Under the pieces are notes generated by a model that saw nothing but the letters and a program-made list of their open reading frames with translations, had not been told where the DNA came from and did no database searches. This document shows positions 35,661 through 48,379 of a stretch of 64,000 nucleotides of DNA, piece after piece; the stretch's first letter is position 1, and every line of letters starts with the position of its first letter. The stretch is taken from contig MNCI01033492.1 in the NCBI GenBank assembly GCA_015680685.1, positions 30,856 to 94,855 on the forward strand. The letters are read 5' to 3'. Origin of the DNA: Gnetum montanum. Its lineage: Eukaryota > Streptophyta > Gnetopsida > Gnetales > Gnetaceae. Made by a program: the position numbers and the translations under genes.

Positions 35661-38060
35661 ATGTCTTCTTCTCACAGGCATGATGAATCAAAATCACCAG
35701 TGCCCCAAGAATTCAAAGTGGTGTACGCTCATCTAGATTAGTTTGTACTTAATTTCACCTTCATCTTGCATCAAGATGAATAGCTTCAGTGGAGAGATAT
35801 GAAGGGAAATATTTTGTTTCCTCTCGATCGATATATTCCTAGGATGTTGCTCCAAACTCTTAAAAGGTTGGAAATCTAGGATCTCCATGATGAATACATT
35901 GTGCAGGACCATGACTATTAGGACTACTATCCCACTGAAACATAACACAAAAGAGATCATCACTAGAAGAAGCACATACGAAGGGGAAATAGTTCACTAA
36001 CCCCTTGTTCCTACTAAAAAAAATGATAATGAGGATCCTTCCTTTGGGAATTTTCAACATGAAGATTCTCCACTTCTCGACTCTGGTGAAGGGGGCTTGA
36101 ACCTGAAACTAGAATTCATTATCCAAAATCTAGGGTTCAGCAAAAGTGGAAGTCAAGGTAGGGGCTCGAACAAGCATTGTGATGATAGAAAACCTAATGA
36201 TCATGATCATGATAAGGATAGAGGAGGTGGAAAACACTGTGTTGGTGGAACTTCTTCTCCCTCTTTATCCTATTCATCTACATCTTCTTCTTCCTTCTTT
36301 GAATTTAATCGAAATCATAGGGAAGAAAATTGTGATGGAGCTGAATGATAGGATAATGATTGTAGGCCCCACCATGAATGAAGGGGTAGTAGGATACATC
36401 ATAGGCATCATCAAAATCATGATGATGATGATCTGTTGCTAGTAACTTGAAGCATGTTGAACATCATAGAGGTAGTCATGATACCAACTAGACATATGAA
36501 AGATAGCAGAATCAAGTAGTTGGATATGAAAAATATCCCTACATTTGATGGGGGATATAACTCAGATTCATAGACCCATCTTTAGGCCTTTCACGATGCA
36601 TGTGCCTTGTAAAACATAGAAAATAGCTAGAAGAAACTTAATTTGTTCCCTAGGACACTCATAAAGGAAGTAAAAATTTGGTATCACTTCTTGGAGCTAG
36701 AGTCAATTTGTAGATGGAGTACGTATGCTTGAGCTATTTAATGAAAAATATCACATGTACTCCAAAGTGTCCAATTTCAGAAAGAAAATACAAGGCTATT
36801 AACAAAGAATACATGAATTCTTGGATATAGCCATGGGTATGTATTATTCCCTTTTGCACAAATGTCTTGGCCATTGTTATTCTCTTTTGGCGTAGCTTTA
36901 CAATATCATAGATGGGCTTCAATTTGAAACAAGGAGAACTTTTGAGGTTTATGCCCAAGTGAGATTATCATAACTAAGAGTCCATTAGATTCAAAGGTTG
37001 ATTGAGTAGGTTTCAAAAGAATAAGGTGAGATGAGAAAATGGAAAAGTGCTACCCTTCAATTAGAGAAAGGGAGGTTTAATTCTATGATAGTGAAGGGGA
37101 AGCATCACTTTATGAGGAGCTGTAGTGAAAAACCTTGCCAATTCAAAAATTTGTGTTTGAAATTTTAGCTAAGGTTGATATAATGTGGAAATATTTGGAT
37201 GAAAAAATTCAAACTACTCTAAAAATTGTGGAAGAATCTAAGAAGAAGGTAGTGATTGTGATTGTAGGAGAAGAAAAGAAGCTAAAAGTGCCTACCAAAG
37301 GGATAAGGGCAAGGTTTCTATAGTAGAAGAGGTTGTGGAGTCAGAATTAGATGATGATGGTGGGTGTGACATCTACCAATATGAATGTCCCAAGGGATGT
37401 TGCTTTGTTGTGTCGTACTTATAGGAAGTTGGGAGTATGCTCTGAATCCTAGACTAGCACAAAGGCAAACACCTAGAAGGTTGCCTTATCCTCAAGGAAA
37501 CCCAAGGTAGTTCCACCAATAACAATAGGCTTATTATCTAAGTGGAACTCAACCACAACCATATGAGCAATATTAGCAATGGAAATACCCACAGTCATGG
37601 GGGATGCCCACACTAAGGGAGCATTACCCTTATAGGTAGCCATATCCATATGGGTACTATGTTTAGCAACCAATGTCTTTGCATGGCTCTTTTAGTCATG
37701 CATCTTTTCAACATCACTACTACCCTATAGAGTATTACATAACTCATTCTCCATATCTTAGAGGTGAAACCCCATATTCCTATCACCCTTTGCATTTTTT
37801 AGCACATGCCCCTCCATCCTCAACCCAATTACCACCTACTCCATCCATGCAGGGTGAAATTCCCACACAACTATAGTAGCATAATGCTACCAAGGTCATT
37901 AACTTACAACTAGCTCCTTAGTCTAGTGGTTCAGAACCTAGATATTATAAAAGATCATTCTTTCAAACCAATGACCCTAATAAGCCCTCATCTACTTATG
38001 TGATTGGTCACCTTGAGGCTCCTTCGTTCTCTACATCCATTCCTTTCAAGAGCCCTTAAA
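35661..38060 (+). pseudogene. Element C gag relic
   Basis: The ATG at 35661 reads MSSSHRHDESKSP, like A's start. Recognisable parts are FIFASR-like helices, a basic histidine- and aspartate-rich stretch (36130-36340), NIPTFDGGYN (near 36530-36560), LHKCLGHCY (36855-36885), an acidic segment (37090-37290), CDIYQYECPKGCC (37368-37405) and a tyrosine- and proline-rich tail. Stops and shifts are frequent, more so than in A, in keeping with C being the host of two later insertions. Confidence 0.75.
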
Positions 38061-38079
38061 ACAAATGCCTTCCAAAATC

Positions 38080-38960
38080 CACATAATCATGTTAACCCAT
38101 GTTGTATCTAATTGGATTAAGGTTGGCAACCTTCCTAGGAAAAAAGCTAATCTTGGAAGCCCTCTCATCTACTTGTAGATTACTAGGAATAAGCCATGCA
38201 AGGCTCTTCTTAACTTATGTTCTAGAGTTAATATGATTTTCCACAAAATGTACAATGTTTAGAACCTACCTCCTCTCAAGAAGAGCAACATTCATTTAGA
38301 ATTTGGAGATTAGTCCATCACTATTTATTTGGGACTAGTGGAGGAAATTGTGATCACTTTCTATGGCTGATAGTATCTTGTTGATTTCTTAGTGATCAAA
38401 GTTGACAGTTGCAAGGGGGACTTTCCAATCATTATGGGAAGGGCTTGGTTGAGCACTGTTGATGCACAAATGGGCATAAGAGATCTTTCCCTAAATATTT
38501 TCAAGGAAAATACATTCAAAAAGATCGAGAAGAAGTGACTTCCATGCATCATGTACAATAATACAAGATCCAATTGTGTGCAAAAACTCTAGTATATTAA
38601 AAACACATCAATCAAAACATGTAGACAATGTGTAGATGAATCTAAAATCCAAAAGTGCCTATACATTGTAGCTACAAAATAGAAGAATACCAAGTGATTG
38701 ATAGCTGGTTTTGAGAGTAGGATAATTTGCATAAAACCTACTAAGAGCTTAACTTATTACTATGTTGAAGGCATAAATGGACTGAAGCAAGTTCATCACT
38801 AACTCTTTGATGATGAATCTAATGATACCAATTAGGGAGAGTTGGAAATCCTTAATAATTTTAAACAAGACCCCTTATAGTTGAAAACTCTACCTACCAA
38901 CATTGAATATGCATTTATGAAAAATGGCAAGCTAGTGATAATCAATGTCAACCTTGCTCC
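38080..38960 (+). pseudogene. Element C protease and start of pol, cut by element D
   Basis: It reads LTHVVSNWIKVGNLPRK. The active-site region is ALLNLCSRVNMI, so the catalytic Asp-Ser-Gly is lost. Then comes FPIIMGRAWLSTVDAQMGIRD (38425-38480). The frame continues to the linker before RT and stops at element D, with LAPE at 38950-38963. The sequence resumes at 53651 with the codons that follow. Confidence 0.8.
38956..38960. other. Target-site duplication of element D (left), GCTCC
   Basis: GCTCC here and ACTCC at 53646-53650 flank element D, a 5-bp duplication with one change. The C reading frame passes smoothly from one flank to the other. Confidence 0.75.
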
Positions 38961-40733
38961 TGAAACACCATAAAATTTTAGGACTCTCATGCTTCAGTAG
39001 AGTCTTAGAATTTAGGCAAGGATTTCCACAAGTGCAATGTCATGATGGTTCACATTAACGGTACACTATCCAATCTAGAAAGTTTTCTACCTCCAAGGTT
39101 GACAGGCTCACTGGACTCTCGAGCCTACCCAACTGGACAATTGACCCGATTGACAATTTATGCAGAAACCAGGCTAGGAGTTGTCGAAAGTATTTGGGAT
39201 GAGAAAAATAGGTTGGAAAGTTTTCTAGTGAAGAAGTCTACTATGCTACGCTACGCTATGCAGCATAGCAAGCCTTGAAAAATAATTGCTCAAGTGTCCA
39301 AGTGCGAAGTAACAAAGTGATTACAAAGACAAGGCAAGATTCAGTCAAGGCAAGATGCTACGCTATGTAGCATATCACAGCGTAGCAAAGGAAAAGTGGA
39401 AAGGTCCATCTTGCCAAGTTATTCCAATAAGAAAACAACATCTTGACAAGACTTCAGCCTCCAAAAATTCTCATCCCACTTAATCCATAGNTGGCTAGCA
39501 TATCCTACTTCCTTGTTTAATTCACCAATTTCTAGNGATATGCTAGCCGCTACGCTACATAGCGTAGCACAGTGTAGAAATGATGCAAAAGAAAAAGTGT
39601 TTCAAATGTGAGTTCAACGAGTTCAAAGGCCTCCCAACATGAAGGAAAAACGTTGCAGTTATTAGCATGATTAAGCCTCGAACAAATTATTTTAAGCTCC
39701 AACACAACTTTTAGCCATGACCAATGGCTACGCTATGCTACGTAGCATAGCACAACATGGCAAGCGGCCACTTACGCTACGCTAATGTGCTTGACAGTGT
39801 GAGAAATACAAGAATGGTACAGGAACATTAAGACATCTTCTGACAATACTAGAACTTGTTGACGAGAAGCTTCCTCACTTAGGCATCTCCTTGGCGGAAT
39901 TAGCAATTTTACTCCATCTTGCACACCCACTAGTCAGCCCCCAAAACATTGTTCCTATGCTTGACCCTGCTTGTAAGAGTAGGGGAGACATAGTCCTGGA
40001 GCATAGAATCCATTGCGCTTGTGCTATTAGCACAGTAGATCTTGACACATGTAGTTTTGACGGTATAGTCACAACGTATCAAAGTTCACGTCTAGTATCA
40101 CACACCTACATAGTATGAACATGTTAGCATTTTGTGGGCTCTAGGACATGTGGCATCCAGACCATATTTCTCTCTTGCTCCTAGACCTATAAATACCCCA
40201 ACAAACAATGCCCAAAGGGTTCGACTTTTTGGTATTAATAAGAGTAATTAGCTTGTTGGCTTTTTGCATTGGCTGGTTAGTTTTTGAGTTAGCTTTCAGA
40301 AGGCATTATTGGCATTTTTCTTCAAAATTATAGTTATCTTTAAGTTCTCTAGTTGGCTCCAAAAATCACTTTGTGAGTCAAGCATTTTGACATCCTAGCA
40401 AATTAATTGGCAAGAAGAAGAGACTGTGACTATACCGCTTGGTGTAAGCAGTGTCTCTCCAGTGTCGCATAACCTTTTGTACACATTTTCAAACAAGGAA
40501 AAGAATCAAATCTTTGACTTTGGGATGGTACATTTTCTCATACGAGTTTGTTTTGCTATATTCTCATTAAAATCATTGTTTTGCACTATCTTTGTCATTT
40601 TTCATTTATTGATCATAAATTTATCTTGCATATTTCTGTTTCTTAAACAAACATTTATAGAAGGTTAAGATACACTAGTTAAGTTCCTATTTGATCAAGT
40701 AGATTATTCAGGGCACCCTGCTTCCATCTTTTC
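38961..40733 (+). repeat. Element D 5' LTR, 3' end missing
   Basis: Aligns with 51768-53558 of the 3' LTR from TGAAACACC to CTTCCATCTTTTC. The TATA box TATAAATA is at 40188-40195. U3 carries four clusters of GCTACGCTATG/CATAGCGTAGC palindromes. The last roughly 87 bases of the 3' LTR have no clear match here, and gag-like codons begin at once. Single N bases at 39491 and 39536 bracket a flipped piece (see findings). Confidence 0.85.
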
Positions 40734-40737
40734 ATAG

Positions 40738-42700
40738 ATGACACCCTTCATAAGGGCAGCCCCAACGGCACCCCCTGTGAGCTAGGCTGCTGCCCCCGCT
40801 ATGCCATCAACGATGGTTGCCCCTTCAACACCATAATTTTTTGTGTTGTCTCCGAGTCTGGATCAAGCATTTCAACTTATCTAGACCCTTACTGAAGAGG
40901 TTAAATGCCTCAAAGCCACTATTTTTGATATGATACAGGCCATGTATTTCTACCATGACGACCCCATCAACCCGACGGTTCCTATGCATACATTACCCCT
41001 TGGGATGCCACTCCCCCACTTCACAAAATACAATGGGGAGGGCTAACCTAACACACATTTATTCACATTTAGATCTAAGTCTTTATTTCTACAACAATGT
41101 CCACATACCATTATCTACATCTTTACTATGTCTCTAATAGGCAAAGCCTTGGACTAGTACAGTGCGCTCCCATGCTCCTCCATCTCAACATTGGCAGAGT
41201 TGCTGACCCAGTTCATGACCCGCTTCATGTATAACTTGAAGTTTGAAGTCACGCTATATTAGTTTATGGGTGTTAATCAAGACTCATTTGAGTCAGTGCA
41301 ATAGTTTATATAGCAGTGGAGCGCTACCTTGAATGAGATCCGTGAGCCTATCATGGAGGCCCATTTGCTAGCCATCTTCAAGGGGGCAGTGAATGATTTC
41401 ATCAAATCCAAGTTGTATTACCTAGCCCCACACTCCCTTAGTTAATCTTTTACCTAGAAAAAAATCATCAAAGATGTGATTGAGGGTAGTAAATACCTAG
41501 CCTATGTTGCATATAAAAATGCATACACTAAGAAGGACAAAGAGAAGGGCAAAGCTGCAACAGCCACGGTGGCCGTTGTGGCAAATGAGGCCAAGCCCAA
41601 CAACAATAATAAAAAGAAAGAAGTAACAACATCAACTAATCCCATGCCTAACCCAAGTAACGTTGCCCAACCCTCCACATCAGCACCAGAGGTGTCAACC
41701 CCAGCTAAATCAAACTTTGAGCATAAAGATCACTCCAAATACATACCTTTGCCTATCAAGGCTTCAAAACTTCTGAAGTAATTATTTGGGGCTAGGTACA
41801 TCAAACATAAGCAGATGTCAGAGGAGGAAACCAAAAGGAATCATCGGTATTACAAACTCCTTAGGAACCCCTCCGTGGCTATGCCCAACGAGCCTCTAGT
41901 TCCTAAGAATTTCAGGCTGGAGTAGTTTTGTGAGTACCGCCAACTTTGTGGTCATGACACAAATTACTGTCTAATCTTAAAAGATGATATTCAATGGATG
42001 GTTGATTAAGGGAAGTTGGTGCTAGACGAAAGCAACCCTATCTTCCCTGAGAATCAATCCATGAATGTTTACAAGGACCCCCTCAACGCTAACGATGCAG
42101 GGTGTATTATCAACATGATTGGTGTAGATGGTAATCCAAAACTGCCTCAGTAGCCATTTATGGTTTGTGTACCTCAACGTAGCATAGGCACACAACAATA
42201 GTAAGAAAGACACCGTAAGAACCATTTGTCCTTAGGGTTCCTCCTCGAACATCTACCCTTGCACCCTTAGTATTCAAAATTGCACCACTGCTTGCACTAA
42301 TGCCACAAACACTGTTCATCATTAGGGGGCCAAAACACTCAATTGTACCCATCCCACAAAGCCAACGCAAGATAGCATTGCACCCTTCCCATTCAAGGAA
42401 ATAGGAAGAGTGTCCCAAAGACAAAATGACCAAGAAATATACTACCCTAGGTCCTTCCAAGCCTACCCCTTCATCCTTTGCATCTATGCTTGCCTCATGA
42501 CCAAAAGTTAACGTCACTATGCGCACATGATCATCACCACCCCACCCAAAAGGGTCTAGCCCCAAACCTGAAATTCCTCCTCCTTAGGAAATTCATCTTC
42601 TAGGATGGATGGAGGAAGTGAAGAGTGGTAAAAAATAGGAAGGTGGATAGGATCTTCTAAGTGCTCTTACTTAGGTCAAATAAGCTCTAAAACAAAAGAC
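40738..42700 (+). pseudogene. Element D gag relic
   Basis: It reads MTPFIRAAPTAPP from 40738, then HFTKYNGEG, a capsid-like stretch (YNLKFEVTLYQFMGVNQ, EIREPIMEAHLLAIFKGA) and an open piece at 41476-41781 with KNAYTKKDKEKGKA and a proline-, serine- and threonine-rich linker. A zinc finger-like CEYRQLCGHDTNYC follows (41930-41970), the Tat counterpart of the usual CxxHxxxGHxTxxC. TAG stops are common. It would form the particle. Confidence 0.75.
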
Positions 42701-43570
42701 CATAACCTTGAGCTTGTATGACCTGGTAATGACTTCCACCATGCACTGTGAGGCTTTGGTTTGCATGTTAACATCCATACCAATTGATGAAAACATGTCG
42801 GTAGAGGAGAAGGCAATCCATGTGCTTATGCTTCCTACTATGCCCAAAGAACCATCATCATCTAAGTTGACATTCCATGATGAGTCTATTAAGGATGACC
42901 CTAAAAATGGTCAAGCAACAACAACATCCCTATTCATCATAATTCAAGTTGGTTAACACAAAATCTGAAGATTACAGATTGATGATGGGGCTGCTACAAA
43001 CATCATCCCGTTCCCTATAGTGGAAAAATTGGGTTTGGTGGACCAAATAAAATCCATGACAACGTCATGCCTAAAGTCATTCAACGAAGCACAAGTAGTG
43101 GTGAAAGGCATTGTCCACATTGATTTCATGGTAGGAGATCAGTTCCCCACAAGTGCAATGTTCATTATGGTAGAAGAGAAGCTTGGGGAGGTCGTGGTTA
43201 GCCCAATTAAAGATCATCTCTTCATCCATACATAAAGAAATCCACCTACTTTATACAGGTACAGAGGTGGTGATCCATGGTGATGATGTGGTAACTTAGA
43301 TGATAAACAAAATTATTATGGAGAAAGGTTTAGAGGTCATAACCTTCAAGAATGAAGTACATATCTCCATCGAAATGACTTGTTTAGCAAAAGAGTCGGC
43401 CCAAGACGTTGGCTTAGAAAACAAAACTGTGTGGTCCGAATTGCCTTTTCAAGTGGTAGACGACAACACAGAAGAATACCACAACAAAACCCCTCGACCT
43501 TATGCATCACCAAACCCATGATGGGTCAAAAAGTAGTTGAGAGGATGATTGTTACTTGTGTAGTGTAACA
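42700..43570 (+). pseudogene. Element D protease relic
   Basis: Pieces 42708-42956, 43020-43235 and 43300-43521. The active site reads IDDGATTNIIPFPIVEKLGL, where the usual Ser of DSG is Asp. The stretch LTFHDESI upstream and FMVGDQFPTSAMFIMVE downstream fit Tat-type retropepsins. The frame fades out by about 43570. Confidence 0.75.
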
Positions 43571-43709
43571 ACTCCACTTCTCCTTACCTAATTGATGCTC
43601 ATTATGCATTTTTTCAATCTTTGCTTCACATTCACTTGTCTATGCTAAGTGTCTAACTCATTATTTAAACCATTCAGATAACATCCATTTTTTACTTCAT
43701 ACCACAACC

Positions 43710-43972
43710 CGCTAAGGCCTAAAACTGGCAAAATTTTGCCTTACCATCATCCAATAGCCCGAAATGGCTTAAAACTACCAATGTCTTGAAATGGCCTAAA
43801 ACTAGTAATGGCTTGAAATGGCCTAAAACTAGTAATGGCCAGAAATGGCCTAAAACTAGCAATGGCCCAAAATGGCCTAAAACTTTCATTATAGCCCGAA
43901 ATGGCCTAAAACTAGCAATGGCCCAAAATGGCCTAAAACTATCATTATGGCCCGAAATGGCCTAAAACTAAA
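43710..43972 (+). repeat. 27-base tandem array, CCTAAAACTAG core
   Basis: About ten imperfect copies of a unit holding GAAATGGCCTAAAACTAGCAATGGCC. Confidence 0.9.
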
Positions 43973-46015
43973 ATGAGATGCTCCTAATGAATTTAATTCA
44001 TAAATAAAACAAAATAAGACTCCCATTGGAAGGGGCCTTTTCATGAGCAAAAAGGGTCATATATGCCCCAAATTGGCCTATTATGCTAGCGTGCACACAT
44101 TCCCAGTGGAAGAAAACTCCTGTAGGGCCATCTATGCCAATGCCAAGGCATGTGTGTCACTGTGGAAACCACTTTTGTCAATAAAAAACCTGGTAACACA
44201 TAAAAAAATGCATAAATACACTGTTATACCTATGTCTAGCATAGCATGGATTACACAACAAAATACCTTCATAGAACTCACCTGCTGGCATAGTAAATGA
44301 TTCTAGGTGGGTTCTGAAAGTAGGTGCCCATGTGATAGGCAACAAACAATGTATTGTATAAGTGATACCACTTATACTTAGGCATGTCCCAAATCCAGCT
44401 TAAGCATCTCAAGATTTTTGGACATTGGTTGGAACCTTCTCCTTGCTTGGCCCCTATTAATCGATCAATCAAAAATTTCAAAATACCCTGGTTTGCCCTG
44501 GGAAATAGGATTTTTGTAATTGCAGCTACTATCTTTGCTAATGTGTGACCAAAAAATCACACTAAAATGTTGTAGGAGGAATTGTAGGAAGTCCTGTGCA
44601 CCCTCCTAGAACCAGACTACTTGTCGCTCCACATGTGCATGGGGAGGTGGGACATTGGCCACTAGTTCGCTAAGGTAGCAAAAAACTCCTAAAATCTTTA
44701 GGACAATCAAAGTAGATTTTAACATGACCTTGCATAATGAAGAGCCAAATGTTAGCATAATGAATGAGTGAAGTTTACGCATAGCATAGCATAACCCTCT
44801 GATTACATATAGTGTAGCCTTACATTTTCATTACATGTAGTGTAGCATGATTTCGTAGTTGCAAAACAAAAAAAAAACACAATACAAACAAACAAAAAAA
44901 AAGCAAGCCTTGTAGTGTAGCATGGTCATAAAACTTCACATAGTGCAATAACACTCAGATGACATGTAATGTAGCAAACATATAGGAATAGGCAAACATG
45001 CAACCATACAACAACGTAATCAACATATCACTATGAAAAGTGTAGCAATATGGAAAACTCAACAAAAAACAAAATTAAGCAACATAGTGATATTGTAGAT
45101 TCAACAACATAGCAAGGTGAAGAACCTAAGGACATCATGACATACAGGCATACTGTAATAAAAACACTAAGCACATACAAGTAAGAATTCACTATGCTAT
45201 AGCTGTCCCAACCATAATTCGGCCATACAAAATAATTTGTGTTGTACTATGATAAACACACATCTCATTTGTAAAATCACAAAGATGGCCAAACCCTCTT
45301 GAGGGTGGCATGCTATGCTAGCCATGTGCTAAGCTATTAAGATTTTCTCAAACCCCTATGACAAGGTAGTCCTAAAAATGATGGCCGAGGCAATACCACA
45401 TGCAGCTATAGTATAACATCTGTACAGTCGCTATGGCCAACTAACAATAACGGTAGCGTAGCAGTCCAAACAGCAACCAAATTGATGGAAAAAGATGCAG
45501 ATTTCAATAATAATGATTGCCAAAGTTTGAACAAAAAACCAAGGCAACGCAAGAACTTACAGAGTAGATGGAGCCTCCTCACGCACTTCAACGTGTGCTT
45601 GGGTCAGACACTCCAAAGTTTCCTTGACTTTGTCCACCTTAGCGAGTCATTGGTACTTATGTTCACCTTTAGGTGCCATTGCTTCACTCATAGATGCTAT
45701 TAGCTACTATGCTACACCATTTTTCTTTCTCTTGGCACGATCACGCTATGCTCTAGATGTGGGCTCTACACTCTGACAATGAAAACGACAAGTTTACTAG
45801 TGGTAAACCCATATTTATAGCCAACATGGTGAAAATAACTTGCCATTTTCACATCCCGAGTAATGTGGGATGCTCGTATAGCATAACACTTTCATGTCAC
45901 AATTTCACTCTAGTGTAGCACCATTGTTTGCAACATAATGGGTGGGGCCCAATCGAAAATTTTGTCCCACCTTAAATTAACAACTTACCTTTACGAAGCC
46001 TACACTACCTACCAT

Positions 46016-46508
46016 GGTCTGCAAAGACCTTAAGCTAGTGACACTTTATAAAGTCCACATATAGCAGTCTGTAAAGTCCTTAAACTAGTAACATTTTGCA
46101 ACTATACCTACAACAGTCCGCAAAGACCTTAAACTAGTGACATTTTACAACAATACACGTTAGTGGTCCACAAAGACCTTAAACTAGTGAAATTTCATAA
46201 AATTTACTCATCAACGATCTACAAAGACCTTAAACTAGTGACATTTCATAAAGTCTACTCATCAGCGGTCTACAAAGACCTTAAACTAGTAACATTTTAT
46301 GAAGCCCACTTGTTAACAGTTCGCAAAGACCTTAAACTAGTAACTTTACCTTTATAACCTGTTAACGGTCTGCAAAGACCTTAAACTACTAGCCTTAGTT
46401 TATGAAATCCACCTGTTAACGTTCTACCATGACCTTAAATTGGCAAAGTCAATATCTCTTACATGTTCAAATCTACTCACGGTCTGCCAAGACCTTAAAC
46501 TAGTAACT
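46016..46508 (+). repeat. About 55-base tandem array, CCTTAAACTAG core
   Basis: About nine imperfect copies of a unit holding CGGTCTGCAAAGACC and TTAAACTAGTGACATTTTA. The length between cores varies from about 50 to 75 bases. Confidence 0.9.
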
Positions 46509-46639
46509 TGCAAACTGGCCAAATATTTGACGATCATTGCATGTTTCATTATTGCTTTGCAAGTATTCATTATTATGCACTATTTCTACAAATAGATATC
46601 ACTTGACCAGACTTCTCTTATTGTGGTAGGTTGAACAAG

Positions 46640-48330
46640 ATGGCCATGCTACATGATCTACACTCACTTTTAACCTTGATAGGTCCTCATGGAGAGCTTG
46701 CAAGATACCCAAACTTAGAGTCGATAGAATGAGATTCATCTATCGATAACATTGTAGCGTCCTTGGAAATGTCCCTAGACTAGCCCAAACATCTGGTCCA
46801 AGCCTTAGACTTAGAGGCTAGGGATGTGACTGAGGACACTCTCATTGAAGCACCAGTAACGACATCTAGGGGGAAAATAAAAACACTAAAACTAAGTTCC
46901 CTCCTACATGAACAAATGCAAAAGAATGTATCCAGAGTCCTTCATGATAAGATTAAATTATTTTCATGGTCTTACAATGACATGTCAGGTTTGGACCCAT
47001 GGATAATACAACATAACATTGTATTAGACCCATGTGTCAAATCGATCAAACAAAAGGCTTAGAAAATTAAACCAAAAATCACACTAGCCATACGTGACGA
47101 GATCACTAAGCTATACCAAGCAGGTTTCATTTTCCTAGTCAATTACTTGAAATGAATATCAAACATTGTTATAGTATCTAAGAAAATAGGAGGTATATGA
47201 ATCTGTATAGACTTTTGAGATCTAAACAAAGCAATGATTAAAGATGACTTCTTGTTGCGAAGTATCGACCAAATTATAAACACCACGATTGGTCATGCAT
47301 TATTATCCTTTATGAATGGGTTCTTCAATTACAATAAAATTCATATCAACCCAGAGCATCATTTGACAACTACACTTATGACCCCTTGGGGAATTTTTTG
47401 TTACACTATGATGCCCTTTGGTTTAAAGAGTTCCAGAGTAACCTATCAATGAGCCATAACCTACATATTTAGCGACTACCTCCTAGAGAGACTCAACAAT
47501 TACGTGGATGATAGAGTAGTCAAGTATAAGATGGCTATCAATCATACCATGGATCTAGAGGTAGTCCTCAAACATTTTCATAGGCATGATTTGTGTCTTA
47601 ACCCAAAGAAATATGTTTTTAGTGTTAGAACTAGATGCATGCTAGGGTTTGTAGTGTTAGAGGCTGGAATACAAGTGGACCCTAACAAAGTTAAGGCCAT
47701 CATTAACCTAGCACCCCCTACTAATCTTAAAGAATTATGTGGGTTGCAAGGTAGAGTATAGTTCATCAGAAGGTTTATAGCAAGGTTGATTAACAAGTTG
47801 CACCTCATGCAACACTTACTAAAGAAAGGGGTTAACTTTGAGTGGACAACCTAGTGTCAACAAGCCTTCAACGACCTAAAGAAATACCTTCTACACCTCC
47901 CAACTATTTACCCATAATAGAGGAATAAGCCTTTCTACATCTACCTTACCACCTCAGACACATCTATCATAGCACTGTTATGCTAAAAATGAGAAGATAG
48001 CTCGAAAACCCCAGTCTATTACTCAAGCCACGCATTAATAGCATATGAAGCCAAATATAACAAGGTGGAAAGGAATTGTCTCTCCCTAGTGTTCACACGA
48101 AAAAAGTGGAGACACTACCTATTTTGTAGCCAAGTAAACATTATATGAAAAAGCAATGTACTTTGGGCTATCACGAACAACCTATATGAAAGTAGTAGGA
48201 TAGCCTGATGGAAAGAAATAACAGTGGAATTCGATTTACACTATGTATCCCAATAATCAATGAAAGGACAAGAAATAGCTACCTAGCTTGCAAACTCACC
48301 TATTGATGGTCAGGTGACCATAGAACCTAA
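46640..48330 (+). pseudogene. Element D reverse transcriptase and RNase H relic
   Basis: It begins with a linker (LIGPHGELARYPN, LDLEARDVTED) and enters RT with LYQAGFIFLV, ICIDF, DLNKAMIKDDFLLRSIDQII, LLSFMNGFFNYNKI, PWGIFCYTMMPFGLK and the catalytic YVDD (47501-47512, followed by RVVKYK). The connection has QVDPNKVKAIINLAPP and KELCGLQGRV. RNase H follows with FYIYLTTSDTSI and YEAKYNKVERNCLSLVF (about 47930-48110). About ten in-frame stops are present. Two open stretches (47234-47452 and 47504-47761) mark the best-kept part. Confidence 0.9.
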
Positions 48331-48379
48331 ATTCCTTGATGAACATATTAGCAGTGTCAACCTTGTACCATTACATTTC

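Larger units (their letters stand above)
43571..46620 (+). other. Non-coding insert between protease and RT of element D
   Basis: About 3 kb without recognisable pol coding. It starts with an array of about ten 27-base units (43710-43972, AATGGCCTAAAACTAGC), then AT-rich and GTAGTGTAGCAT-rich DNA (44760-45460), and ends with about nine units of roughly 55 bases (46016-46508, TGCAAAGACCTTAAACTAG). Neither flank shows an LTR or target duplication that I could find. Ogre elements of this lineage are known to carry an intron between pro and RT, so this could be an intron-like spacer. It could also be a separate insertion. Confidence 0.6.

Noticed and set aside
42158-42565. Minus-strand frame of 135 codons in element D
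   Set aside because: It overlaps gag of element D on the opposite strand and shows no protein family.
43710-43972. CRISPR-like array of short repeats
   Set aside because: Repeat units are directly joined and vary in sequence, with no unique spacers, and the window is plant nuclear DNA.
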